DNA of 64,000 nucleotides from Phytophthora colocasiae (lineage: Eukaryota; Oomycota; Peronosporomycetes; Peronosporales; Peronosporaceae). The notes under the pieces were generated by a model that saw nothing but the letters and a program-made list of their open reading frames with translations, made no database searches and was not told the DNA's origin. The stretch is taken from positions 1 to 64,000 of the forward strand of contig JAGKQI010000002.1 in NCBI GenBank assembly GCA_018806915.1. The letters run 5' to 3'. How positions within the stretch are numbered: position 1 is the first letter of the stretch; each line of letters opens with the position of its first letter. The position numbers were made by a program, and so were the translations under genes. This document shows positions 11,408 to 21,347 of the stretch, piece after piece.

Positions 11408-11479
11408 GCGCGGGTAGCTCAGTGGTAGAGCGTTCGATTGCAGCTCGAAGGGTCACTGGTTCAATCCCGGTCCCGCGCT
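11408..11479 (+). tRNA. trnC-GCA: tRNA-Cys(GCA) copy 20
   Basis: The tRNA is identical to copy 9. The spacer downstream has an extra AG in AGCTCAGCTTG (about 11524-11533). Haplotype A/C. Confidence 0.95.
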
Positions 11480-11994
11480 TGTTGTTGTTGCTCTTGTCCA
11501 TGCAGACAGTGGGCGACGTGCTCAGCTCAGCTTGAGTTTCTTTGCGGATTTCGAGTTTGGTTTTGTTGCGCTCTGTTGTTGCCATGGTGCATTGCCGCCT
11601 CAGTATGTTGTCGCTACGGTGCGTTGTCGCCACGGTGCGTTGTTATCGGCGTGAGCATGCCATCGATCTGCTTGCAACTGTGGTGATGTAGTGAGTGCAC
11701 TTGACGATACGGTAGACTGCCGTCATCTACGTATGGCTTTGCGTGTGTCTATGGATGCTAGTGACTTGCGGTGATCGGTGGGTGCAGAATCCATTCGTTG
11801 GACATCGGATACGTGACGATTCTTCGGTATGTGGTTTTGTGTGTGCGAGGTATGCGGTATGCGGTATGTGTGATCTGTGTGTGATCTGTGTGTGATCTGT
11901 GTGTGATCTGTGTGAGGTGCATGGTGTAGTGGGTGTGCATGTGGTGCGTGGGTGCGTTTTGTGGAGTGGGTTAGGGTTTGTTTCTGGTTCTGAC

Positions 11995-12067
11995 GCGCGG
12001 GTAGCTCAGTGGTAGAGCGTTCGATTGCAGCTCGAAGGGTCACTGGTTCAATCCCCGGTCCCGCGCT
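11995..12067 (+). tRNA. trnC-GCA: tRNA-Cys copy 21, one-base insertion in T arm
   Basis: One extra C lengthens the T loop/stem junction (ATCCCCGG), and one extra T precedes the gene. The B box core GGTTCAATCC is intact, so it may be transcribed but fold poorly. Haplotype G/T. Confidence 0.75.
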
Positions 12068-12582
12068 TGTTGTTGTTGCTCTTGTCCATGCAGACAGTGG
12101 GCGACGTGCTCAGCTCGCTTGAGTTTCTTTGCGGATTTCGAGTTTGGTTTTGTTGCGCTCTGTTGTTGCCATGGTGCATTGCCGCCTCAGTATGTTGTCG
12201 CTACGGTGCGTTGTTGCCACGGTGCGTTGTTATCGGCGGAGCATGCCATCGATCTGCTTGCAACTGTGGTGATGTAGTGAGTGCACTTGACGATACGGTA
12301 GACTGCCGTCATCTACGTATGGCTTTGCGTGTGTCTATGGATGCTAGTGACTTGCGGTGATCGGTGGGTGCAGAATCCATTCGTTGGACATCGGATACGT
12401 GACGATTCTTCGGTATGTGGTTTTGTGTGTGCGAGGTATGCGGTATGCGGTATGTGTGTGATCTGTGTGTGATCTGTGTGTGATCTGTGTGTGATCTGTG
12501 TGTGAGGTGCATGGTGTAGTGGTGTGCATGTGGTGCGTGGGTGCGTTTTGTGGAGTGGGTTAGGGTTTGTTTCTGGTTCGAC

Positions 12583-12654
12583 GCGCGGGTAGCTCAGTGG
12601 TAGAGCGTTCGATTGCAGCTCGAAGGGTCACTGGTTCAATCCCGGTCCCGCGCT
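12583..12654 (+). tRNA. trnC-GCA: tRNA-Cys(GCA) copy 22
   Basis: Identical to copy 9. Units 21-23 share a GGCGGAGCATG variant in the following spacer. Haplotype G/T. Confidence 0.95.
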
Positions 12655-13171
12655 TGTTGTTGTTGCTCTTGTCCATGCAGACAGTGGGCGACGTGCTCAG
12701 CTCGCTTGAGTTTCTTTGCGGATTTCGAGTTTGGTTTTGTTGCGCTCTGTTGTTGCCATGGTGCATTGCCGCCTCAGTATGTTGTCGCTACGGTGCGTTG
12801 TTGCCACGGTGCGTTGTTATCGGCGGAGCATGCCATCGATCTGCTTGCAACTGTGGTGATGTAGTGAGTGCACTTGACGATACGGTAGACTGCCGTCATC
12901 TACGTATGGCTTTGCGTGTGTCTATGGATGCTAGTGACTTGCGGTGGTCGGTGGGTGCAGAATCCATTCGTTGGACATCGGATACGTGACGATTCTTCGG
13001 TATGTGGTTTTGTGTGTGCGAGGTATGCGGTATGTGTGTGATCTGTGTGTGATCTGTGTGTGATCTGTGTGATCTGTGTGTGATATGCGTGTGAGGTGCA
13101 TGGTGTAGTGGTGTGCATGTGGTGCGTGGGTGCGTTTTGTGGAGTGGGTTAGGGTTTGTTTCTGGTTCGAC

Positions 13172-13243
13172 GCGCGGGTAGCTCAGTGGTAGAGCGTTCG
13201 ATTGCAGCTCGAAGGGTCACTGGTTCAATCCCGGTCCCGCGCT
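13172..13243 (+). tRNA. trnC-GCA: tRNA-Cys(GCA) copy 23
   Basis: Identical to copy 9. It is preceded by a TGATATGCGTGTGAGG variant (13081) that recurs before copy 26. Haplotype G/T. Confidence 0.95.
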
Positions 13244-13747
13244 TGTTGTTGTTGCTCTTGTCCATGCAGACAGTGGGCGACGTGCTCAGCTCGCTTGAGT
13301 TTCTTTGCGGATTTCGAGTTTGGTTTTGTTGCGCTCTGTTGTTGCCATGGTGCATTGCCGCCTCAGTATGTTGTCGCTACGGTGCGTTGTTGCCACGGTG
13401 CGTTGTTATCGGCGGAGCATGCCATCGATCTGCTTGCAACTGTGGTGATGTAGTGAGTGCACTTGACGATACGGTAGACTGCCGTCATCTACGTATGGCT
13501 TTGCGTGTGTCTATGGATGCTAGTGACTTGCGGTGGTCGGTGGGTGCAGAATCCATTCGTTGGACATCGGATACGTGACGATTCTTCGGTATGTGGTTTT
13601 GTGTGTGCGAGGTATGCGGTATGCGGTATGTGTGTGATCTGTGTGTGATCTGTGTGTGATCTGTGTGTGAGGTGCATGGTGTAGTGGTGTGCATGTGGTG
13701 CGTGGGTGCGTTTTGTGGAGTGGGTTAGGGTTTATTTCTGGTTTGAC

Positions 13748-13819
13748 GCGCGGGTAGCTCAGTGGTAGAGCGTTCGATTGCAGCTCGAAGGGTCACTGGT
13801 TCAATCCCGGTCCCGCGCT
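13748..13819 (+). tRNA. trnC-GCA: tRNA-Cys(GCA) copy 24
   Basis: The tRNA is identical to copy 9, with a TTTGAC instead of TTCGAC lead-in. The spacer at about 13889 has a private ATATCGAGTGAGTG variant. Haplotype A/T. Confidence 0.95.
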
Positions 13820-14324
13820 TGTTGTTGTTGCTCTTGTCCATGCAGACAGTGGGCGACGTGCTCAGCTCGCTTGAGTTTCTTTGCGGATATCGAGTGAGTG
13901 TTTGTTGCGCTCTGTTGTTGCCATGGTGCATTGCCGCCTCAGTATGTTGTCGCTACGGTGCGTTGTTGCCACGGTGCGTTGTTATCGGCGTGAGCATGCC
14001 ATCGATCTGCTTGCAACTGTGGTGATGTAGTGAGTGCACTTGACGATACGGTAGACTGCCGTCATCTACGTATGGCTTTGCGTGTGTCTATGGATGCTAG
14101 TGACTTGCGGTGGTCGGTGGGTGCAGAATCCATTCGTTGGACATCGGATACGTGACGATTCTTCGGTATGTGGTTTTGTGTGTGCGAGGTATGCGGTATG
14201 CGGTATGTGTGTGATCTGTGTGTGATCTGTGTGTGATCTGTGTGTGAGGTGCATGGTGTAGTGGTGTGCATGTGGTGCGTGGGTGCGTTTTGTGGAGTGG
14301 GTTAGGGTTTATTTCTGGTTCGAC

Positions 14325-14396
14325 GCGCGGGTAGCTCAGTGGTAGAGCGTTCGATTGCAGCTCGAAGGGTCACTGGTTCAATCCCGGTCCCGCGCT
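14325..14396 (+). tRNA. trnC-GCA: tRNA-Cys(GCA) copy 25
   Basis: The tRNA is identical to copy 9. The spacer has a 5-base duplication (ACGTGACG) near 14622, making the longest unit, 604 bp. Haplotype A/C. Confidence 0.95.
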
Positions 14397-14928
14397 TGTT
14401 GTTGTTGCTCTTGTCCATGCAGACAGTGGGCGACGTGCTCAGCTCGCTTGAGTTTCTTTGCGGATTTCGAGTTTGGTTTTGTTGCGCTCTGTTGTTGCCA
14501 TGGTGCATTGCCGCCTCAGTATGTTGTCGCTACGGTGCGTTGTCGCCACGGTGCGTTGTTATCGGCGTGAGCATGCCATCGATCTGCTTGCAACTGTGGT
14601 GATGTAGTGAGTGCACTTGACGTGACGATACGGTAGACTGCCGTCATCTACGTATGGCTTTGCGTGTGTCTATGGATGCTAGTGACTTGCGGTGGTCGGT
14701 GGGTGCAGAATCCATTCGTTGGACATCGGATACGTGACGATTCTTCGGTATGTGGTTTTGTGTGTGCGAGGTATGCGGTATGCGGTATGTGTGTGATCTG
14801 TGTGTGATCTGTGTGTGATCTGTGTGATCTGTGTGTGATATGCGTGTGAGGTGCATGGTGTAGTGGTGTGCATGTGGTGCGTGGGTGCGTTTTGTGGAGT
14901 GGGTGTTAGGGTTTATTTCTGGTTCGAC

Positions 14929-15000
14929 GCGCGGGTAGCTCAGTGGTAGAGCGTTTGATTGCAGCTCGAAGGGTCACTGGTTCAATCCCGGTCCCGCGCT
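14929..15000 (+). tRNA. trnC-GCA: tRNA-Cys(GCA) copy 26, anticodon-stem variant
   Basis: A C>T change in the anticodon stem 5' strand (TTTGA) turns a C-G pair into T-G wobble. The fold is preserved. Haplotype A/T. Confidence 0.93.
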
Positions 15001-15505
15001 TGTTGTTGTTGCTCTTGTCCATGCAGACAGTGGGCGACGTGCTCAGCTCGCTTGAGTTTCTTTGCGGATTTCGAGTTTGGTTTTGTTGCGCTCTGTTGTT
15101 GCCATGGTGCATTGCCGCCTCAGTATGTTGTCGCTACGGTGCGTTGTTGCCACGGTGCGTTGTTATCGGCGTGAGCATGCCATCGATCTGCTTGCAACTG
15201 TGGTGATGTAGTGAGTGCACTTGACGATACGGTAGACTGCCGTCATCTACGTATGGCTTTGCGTGTGTCTATGGATGCTAGTGACTTGCGGTGGTCGGTG
15301 GGTGCAGAATCCATTCGTTGGACATCGGATACGTGACGATTCTTCGGTATGTGGTTTTGTGTGTGCGAGGTATGCGGTATGCGGTATGTGTGTGATCTGT
15401 GTGTGATCTGTGTGTGATCTGTGTGTGAGGTGCATGCTGTAGTGGTGTGCATGTGGTGCGTGGGTGCGTTTTGTGGAGTGGGTTAGGGTTTATTTCTGGT
15501 TCGAC

Positions 15506-15577
15506 GCGCGGGTAGCTCAGTGGTAGAGCGTTCGATTGCAGCTCGAAGGGTCACTGGTTCAATCCCGGTCCCGCGCT
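15506..15577 (+). tRNA. trnC-GCA: tRNA-Cys(GCA) copy 27
   Basis: The tRNA is identical to copy 9. It is preceded by GCATGCTGTAG (15432), shared with the spacer before copy 30. Haplotype A/T. Confidence 0.95.
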
Positions 15578-16082
15578 TGTTGTTGTTGCTCTTGTCCATG
15601 CAGACAGTGGGCGACGTGCTCAGCTCGCTTGAGTTTCTTTGCGGATTTCGAGTTTGGTTTTGTTGCGCTCTGTTGTTGCCATGGTGCATTGCCGCCTCAG
15701 TATGTTGTCGCTACGGTGCGTTGTTGCCACGGTGCGTTGTTATCGGCGTGAGCATGCCATCGATCTGCTTGCAACTGTGGTGATGTAGTGAGTGCACTTG
15801 ACGATACGGTAGACTGCCGTCATCTACGTATGGCTTTGCGTGTGTCTATGGATGCTAGTGACTTGCGGTGGTCGGTGGGTGCAGAATCCATTCGTTGGAC
15901 ATCGGATACGTGACGATTCTTCGGTATGTGGTTTTGTGAGTGCGAGGTATGCGGTATGCGGTATGTGTGTGATCTGTGTGTGATCTGTGTGTGATCTGTG
16001 TGTGAGGTGCATGGTGTAGTGGTGTGCATGTGGTGCGTGGGTGCGTTTTGTGGAGTGGGTTAGGGTTTATTTCTGGTTCGAC

Positions 16083-16154
16083 GCGCGGGTAGCTCAGTGG
16101 TAGAGCGTTCGATTGCAGCTCGAAGGGTCACTGGTTCAATCCCGGTCCCGCGCT
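16083..16154 (+). tRNA. trnC-GCA: tRNA-Cys(GCA) copy 28
   Basis: Identical to copy 9. Haplotype A/T. Confidence 0.95.
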
Positions 16155-16659
16155 TGTTGTTGTTGCTCTTGTCCATGCAGACAGTGGGCGACGTGCTCAG
16201 CTCGCTTGAGTTTCTTTGCGGATTTCGAGTTTGGTTTTGTTGCGCTCTGTTGTTGCCATGGTGCATTGCCGCCTCAGTATGTTGTCGCTACGGTGCGTTG
16301 TTGCCACGGTGCGTTGTTATCGGCGTGAGCATGCCATCGATCTGCTTGCAACTGTGGTGATGTAGTGAGTGCACTTGACGATACGGTAGACTGCCGTCAT
16401 CTACGTATGGCTTTGCGTGTGTCTATGGATGCTAGTGACTTGCGGTGGTCGGTGGGTGCAGAATCCATTCGTTGGACATCGGATACGTGACGATTCTTCG
16501 GTATGTGGTTTTGTGTGTGCGAGGTATGCGGTATGCGGTATGTGTGTGATCTGTGTGTGATCTGTGTGTGATCTGTGTGTGAGGTGCATGGTGTAGTGGT
16601 GTGCATGTGGTGCGTGGGTGCGTTTTGTGGAGTGGGTTAGGGTTTGTTTCTGGTTCGAC

Positions 16660-16731
16660 GCGCGGGTAGCTCAGTGGTAGAGCGTTCGATTGCAGCTCGA
16701 AGGGTCACTGGTTCAATCCCGGTCCCGCGCT
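16660..16731 (+). tRNA. trnC-GCA: tRNA-Cys(GCA) copy 29
   Basis: Identical to copy 9. The following spacer has the GCACTCTG variant shared with copy 19. Haplotype G/C. Confidence 0.95.
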
Positions 16732-17247
16732 TGTTGTTGTTGCTCTTGTCCATGCAGACAGTGGGCGACGTGCTCAGCTCGCTTGAGTTTCTTTGCGGAT
16801 TTCGAGTTTGGTTTTGTTGCACTCTGTTGTTGCCATGGTGCATTGCCGCCTCAGTATGTTGTCGCTACGGTGCGTTGTCGCCACGGTGCGTTGTTATCGG
16901 CGTGAGCATGCCATCGATCTGCTTGCAACTGTGGTGATGTAGTGAGTGCACTTGACGATACGGTAGACTGCCGTCATCTACGTATGGCTTTGCGTGTGTC
17001 TATGGATGCTAGTGACTTGCGGTGGTCGGTGGGTGCAGAATCCATTCGTTGGACATCGGATACGTGACGATTCTTCGGTATGTGGTTTTGTGTGTGCGAG
17101 GTATGCGGTATGCGGTATGTGTGTGATCTGTGTGTGATCTGTGTGTGATCTGTGTGTGATCTGTGTGTGAGGTGCATGCTGTAGTGGTGTGCATGTGGTG
17201 CGTGGGTGCGTTTTGTGGAGTGGGTTAGGGTTTATTTCTGGTTCGAC

Positions 17248-17319
17248 GCGCGGGTAGCTCAGTGGTAGAGCGTTCGATTGCAGCTCGAAGGGTCACTGGT
17301 TCAATCCCGGTCCCGCGCT
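17248..17319 (+). tRNA. trnC-GCA: tRNA-Cys(GCA) copy 30
   Basis: Identical to copy 9 and the last complete gene of the array. Haplotype A/T. Confidence 0.95.
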
Positions 17320-17824
17320 TGTTGTTGTTGCTCTTGTCCATGCAGACAGTGGGCGACGTGCTCAGCTCGCTTGAGTTTCTTTGCGGATTTCGAGTTTGGT
17401 TTTGTTGCGCTCTGTTGTTGCCATGGTGCATTGCCGCCTCAGTATGTTGTCGCTACGGTGCGTTGTTGCCACGGTGCGTTGTTATCGGCGTGAGCATGCC
17501 ATCGATCTGCTTGCAACTGTGGTGATGTAGTGAGTGCACTTGACGATACGGTAGACTGCCGTCATCTACGTATGGCTTTGCGTGTGTCTATGGATGCTAG
17601 TGACTTGCGGTGGTCGGTGGGTGCAGAATCCATTCGTTGGACATCGGATACGTGACGATTCTTCGGTATGTGGTTTTGTGTGTGCGAGGTATGCGGTATG
17701 CGGTATGTGTGTGATCTGTGTGTGATCTGTGTGTGATCTGTGTGTGAGGTGCATGGTGTAGTGGTGTGCATGTGGTGTGTGGGTGCGTTTTATGGAGTGG
17801 GTTAGGGTTTATTTCTGGTTCGAC

Positions 17825-17862
17825 GCGCGGATAGCTCAGTGGTAGAGTGCAGCTCGAAGGGT
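17825..17862 (+). pseudogene. trnC-GCA: tRNA-Cys copy 31, truncated at array end
   Basis: The acceptor 5' strand (G>A at the seventh base) and D arm are present. Then eight bases covering most of the anticodon-stem 5' strand are missing, and the copy ends after AAGGGTGG, before the T arm. The B box is lost. This marks the right edge of the array; sequence from about 17863 is unrelated. Confidence 0.85.
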
Positions 17863-18146
17863 GGTTGACAGGTTTAAGGTTCGGGTGTATAATCGTGCGC
17901 AGAGTTGCTGTAAAGTTGCTACTCTAACAGCGTCCTTATTAATAGAGCGAACAGCCAAGCAAAAAAGTTTTAGCTCGCGTGTTGCACGAGTGTTACCCGA
18001 TCCTTGTAGCCACTAGATTTTCTGTTTGATGACTATCTTCCGCTTGAAGATCGTCCAGGTAGACTAATAGATTCTGAACGTTGTGATGCCGACCCTATCC
18101 TATCTTCCAACTAGCGTGCGTCTTCAACTACTTATGGTGAATGAAC
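17863..18146. other. Unique spacer between tRNA array and LTR element
   Basis: About 280 bp of AT-richer sequence with no supported gene. It ends in the GAAC target duplication of the LTR element. Before that insertion it would have been the upstream region of the dioxygenase-like gene at 24198. Confidence 0.6.
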
Positions 18147-19137
18147 TGTCGGCTACTTCTCTTAAACGCCGCTGTAATCCAACTAGAGGGAGCGTGTGGG
18201 TCACACGAGCAGGAGCTAGAAGTCGTCTGTCACCAGTAAAACTAGGTGGACCAACCGGTTGCTGAAATCCAGCAGAGACAGCTTAGGGAGGGGACATTAG
18301 CAGCAACTACCAACCTCGGGTAGGTTGACAGTCTGTCCTCACGCTTGCCCGAACATGTAACATGCAAATATACGTAAACTGAGGCTCTCATGATACGTCT
18401 TCACCTTCCACGTTCCAGACTCAGTTCATACGGCCAAGACGCCATCAGTAGGCACCGTAGCCACTCGGTCGCTAACCGAGATCCCAGCCCTCTACACAGA
18501 CTCCTTCATGATCGCCACCTCAGAACCCTGTGCCTCACCTCACTAATGACTCGATACGCCTCCGCCGACCAGTACGTCGCAGAACGAAGCCACGTACGAA
18601 ACCTCTGAATGCTGTTGGGTGAAGCCGACCCCTTGGTCGCAGTACTCCACGCGTCGTGTTCAGCTGCTTAACTCTTCTCAACCGAGCAGAATCGCAACTG
18701 GGAGGTGTGGCGGCTGACCGCACACCCAGAGCTCCCCTAGCTACCGTCGCCCTTCTAGACTACACCTAAACTAACTATACTGGTCGCCACCGTCAGGATC
18801 TTCCTTCGGCGACGCTCTGCAAGCTTTCTCCGCCGTTCACTGTCTTCTATCTGCGTCGTTCGCCTTGGTCGTATACTTATCTCCATCGTAACTGCTCCGT
18901 GTCATCCCTCCTGTAGCGATCTTCTCATGTAGCCGTCGTCCTGCAACTTCAACGTCTCCGCCAATGTCTTGTGTCTGTAGCCCTGCTCGTCACCGTCCTG
19001 CACTCCGTTGATCCCGATTGACTTGTCGTCCACTTTCAACTGTCTTCGTCGTCACCAGTGAGATCAATTGTCACTGCGACGCGGGATTCTTCTGACATTG
19101 CTTGTGTTCCAGGTGCGTGGAGCACTACCTGTCCACA
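18147..19137 (-). repeat. LTR (3' LTR in element orientation)
   Basis: 991 bp. It differs from the other LTR by one substitution (CTGAGGCTC vs CTGAGACTC) and three single-base indels, which implies recent insertion. Confidence 0.93.
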
Positions 19138-20087
19138 CGCCATCCCCCGCCAGAAGGTCGTCCTCGACCTTTCTTCTCGCCCAAATCGAAGTAATTGCTC
19201 AAACTGTTGTGCGTAAGCCATGCTGCCACCACTGGTCCTCCTGGCCGGTCTCGATACATCACCCTGTGCTGTGTTTCATATCGCCCTGCCTTGTTTCGAA
19301 CTTTCCGTTGTCCTTGTTCACGAACACTGCCTCCTGTGGCTTCTGACATGATGACCTTGACTGATGTTGGCCACTGTGACTGTCCTCGCCCTCGTAAAGC
19401 TTGTGCCGTGCCGTCTCTGCGTCGGAGTCCGTAGTTTCCAAGTCCACCGTTTCCAGTAGTCTGATATTTGGCGTTTCCTTCACGTGTTTCGTTTGGATCG
19501 CTTGTTGTTGTTCCGGTGCTGCTGCCAACGTCCTGTGCTGTTTTCTTGGTCGTCGTAACGCTTGGAACCCCGCGATCTGTAGTTGTATCCACCGTTTTGG
19601 CTGTTGACGTCGTCTGCTGGTCACGTAAAGTACTCCGTCGCGCTGCTCGCGCTTCCCGTGCCTCTGTTGCTTCTCGCCGTTTCGTTTCTGATCGTCCAGC
19701 TTCGTCCGTTCTTGGCAACTCACTTCACCTTTGTTCCGCAGTACGTTTCCGTCGCACCTGTACGTCTGGTGTCCGTGCTGTGCCAACTGTCTCGTACGTT
19801 TCAGGTAACTTCCGGGTCAACGCTTCTCGGCTAGTGTCCGTAGCTCCACCGTCTGAGTTCTTGTTAGTCCTGTGGCTGAGTTTGTCGGTGCCGGTGCCTC
19901 AGTTATTCTTGGCCCCGTCGTTCCAGCAACGTCGCCACTGGTAACCCGTGACCTCGCAGTAACATCCGGGTCTGTGATCACTGTAACCATAGTACGTGTT
20001 TTCAGGGTACTGTGACCGTTCATCGCGCTGCCTAAGCTGCCGCCGTTCCTTTGCCTGCGCTTTCAGTACACGTTTCTGGTACCGTCG

Positions 20088-21185
20088 TCACGAACGTGAA
20101 GCTTGTATTTGCGCATCCTGACCGAGTAAGCGTGTAACTCCTCCAGTGCTCATTCGATCAACCGCCGTTCCATTCGTGCCAGTAGCCGTCTTACCACAGT
20201 TTTCTTGCCTGACTTCTGTCGTCGCCGGCCTTGTATCCCGAGATCTCTGCTGTTTTGCTGCTTTATGTCGCTCCGACCTCTCTTGCTGCCGTATCTGTGC
20301 TCGCTCCCAACGCCGTTCGACTTCCGCATGGGCGATATCTCGTCGTCGCTGTCCAGCTTTCAACTGGAACACCAATGCACGAGTGCTGTCTGTGATCTCC
20401 ATCTCTTCGATGATCGGTTCTTCCATGGGCGTGGCTGGCGCGCCATCCCCAGTGAAAGACACCTTCGACATCCGTGTACGTTCAACCCTGACAACCTCTT
20501 TAGTCTCTTCGTCAGTACTGTAGATACAGCTCGCTGTCTGATCACTGTCTGTTGCCGCTGTAATCTCCATAGGCTCAGTTTCACTTGTCGTCGCCGTCAA
20601 CAGTTCTTCAGCCGTCTCTGGAGCTTCCAAGTCTGTAGTCAAGGCTGGTGACACCTCTACTTGCGGCGTCGCCTCGCCATCCCCAGTCCTGAGTCCTCTG
20701 TCGTCTTCGAAGTGAACGCGTCGTCGCTTACGTCGTTCCTGTTCGTCGCTCTTCGCTGGGATATCCTCTACTGTGTCGATCGCTCTTTCCGTGCCGTCAG
20801 CTTCCAGGTTCCCATTCTTCTTACCCGTAACTGTGTTATCGACATCGTTTGATGCCGTACCGTCAACCCCTTCATTCTTACTGTCGGTCTCGGTCGTAAA
20901 CACCACTTCTCTGTTTGTGTGCGTCTTCGGCCGATTCCTTCGTCTCTGTCTTCGTCTTTTCCGTCCAACCGTCGGAGTCCCGTCCTCCGGCTGCCGTTTT
21001 CTAGACGCCACCATTGAATCCTGCTGTACAGTGCCTTCTGTCTTCTGTTCTAATACCAGCCACCCTCGTCTTGGTTCGTCCGTGCCTCTCGCTCCCCGTT
21101 CTTGCCGTGCGTGATGTTGGGCCGGGGCCCTTACATCGGCCCGTCGTTTCCGAGTTGCTGTTCGCATCCTGGTTTCCACCCTCAC
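20088..21185 (-). CDS. Charged ORF downstream of gag in the LTR element
   Basis: 365 aa in the same frame as gag. It is basic near residues 60-85 (RKRRRQRRRNR, resembling a nuclear-localisation signal), acidic and Thr-rich in the middle, and has a basic, probably helical stretch near 285-315 (RRRDIAHAEVERRWE). No enzymatic motif is visible. It resembles the linker that sits between Gag and protease/RT in some oomycete Gypsy elements. If so, this is what remains after loss of pol. It may not be translated separately. Confidence 0.45.
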   Translation of the reverse strand: MRVETRMRTATRKRRADVRAPAQHHARQERGARGTDEPRRGWLVLEQKTEGTVQQDSMVASRKRQPEDGTPTVGRKRRRQRRRNRPKTHTNREVVFTTETDSKNEGVDGTASNDVDNTVTGKKNGNLEADGTERAIDTVEDIPAKSDEQERRKRRRVHFEDDRGLRTGDGEATPQVEVSPALTTDLEAPETAEELLTATTSETEPMEITAATDSDQTASCIYSTDEETKEVVRVERTRMSKVSFTGDGAPATPMEEPIIEEMEITDSTRALVFQLKAGQRRRDIAHAEVERRWERAQIRQQERSERHKAAKQQRSRDTRPATTEVRQENCGKTATGTNGTAVDRMSTGGVTRLLGQDAQIQASRS

Positions 21186-21347
21186 TGCTCTGAGTTACTA
21201 CCGGGCTGCTCTCTTCCATCTGAACGTTGGTGCTGGCAGGAGTCTGTTGGCGAATCGACGTCTGTTTCGTCGCTGCCGTGTTAGCTGCTGTACCCGTTGC
21301 TGTCGTCGCTGTCGCTTCTGGTACTAACCGGTATCCAGCAGGAATCA

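Larger units (their letters stand above)
1..17862 (+). repeat. Tandem array of ~577-bp units, each carrying a tRNA-Cys(GCA) gene
   Basis: Thirty full units and one truncated unit lie head to tail on the + strand. From unit 9 onward the start-to-start distances are 550-604 bp, most often 577. Each unit has the tRNA, a conserved spacer, a variable block of TGTGTGATCT repeats, and a short lead-in ending in TTAGGGTTT and TTCGAC just before the tRNA. Units 9-30 differ mainly by single substitutions and by minisatellite copy number. Units 1-8 carry indels every few tens of bases. The window opens inside the spacer, so the array extends left of it. The open frames across it (for example 12567-12989) are repeated shadows of the tRNA and spacer. 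I see no protein gene in the array. Confidence 0.95.

Noticed and set aside
12567..12989. A 140-codon + frame within the tRNA array, recurring in other units at shorter length
   Set aside because: It crosses the tRNA gene, changes length with single-base variants between units, and has no start-context or domain support.
1..17862. CRISPR-like or 5S rRNA array
   Set aside because: The unit is over 550 bp with no short repeat/spacer pattern, and no 5S-like sequence was recognised. Only the tRNA folds as a known RNA.
19468..19944. Long + strand frames inside the LTR element (also 20146-20651 and 20773-21114)
   Set aside because: They are opposite to the Gag frame and to the polypurine/primer-site orientation, and look like compositional shadows.
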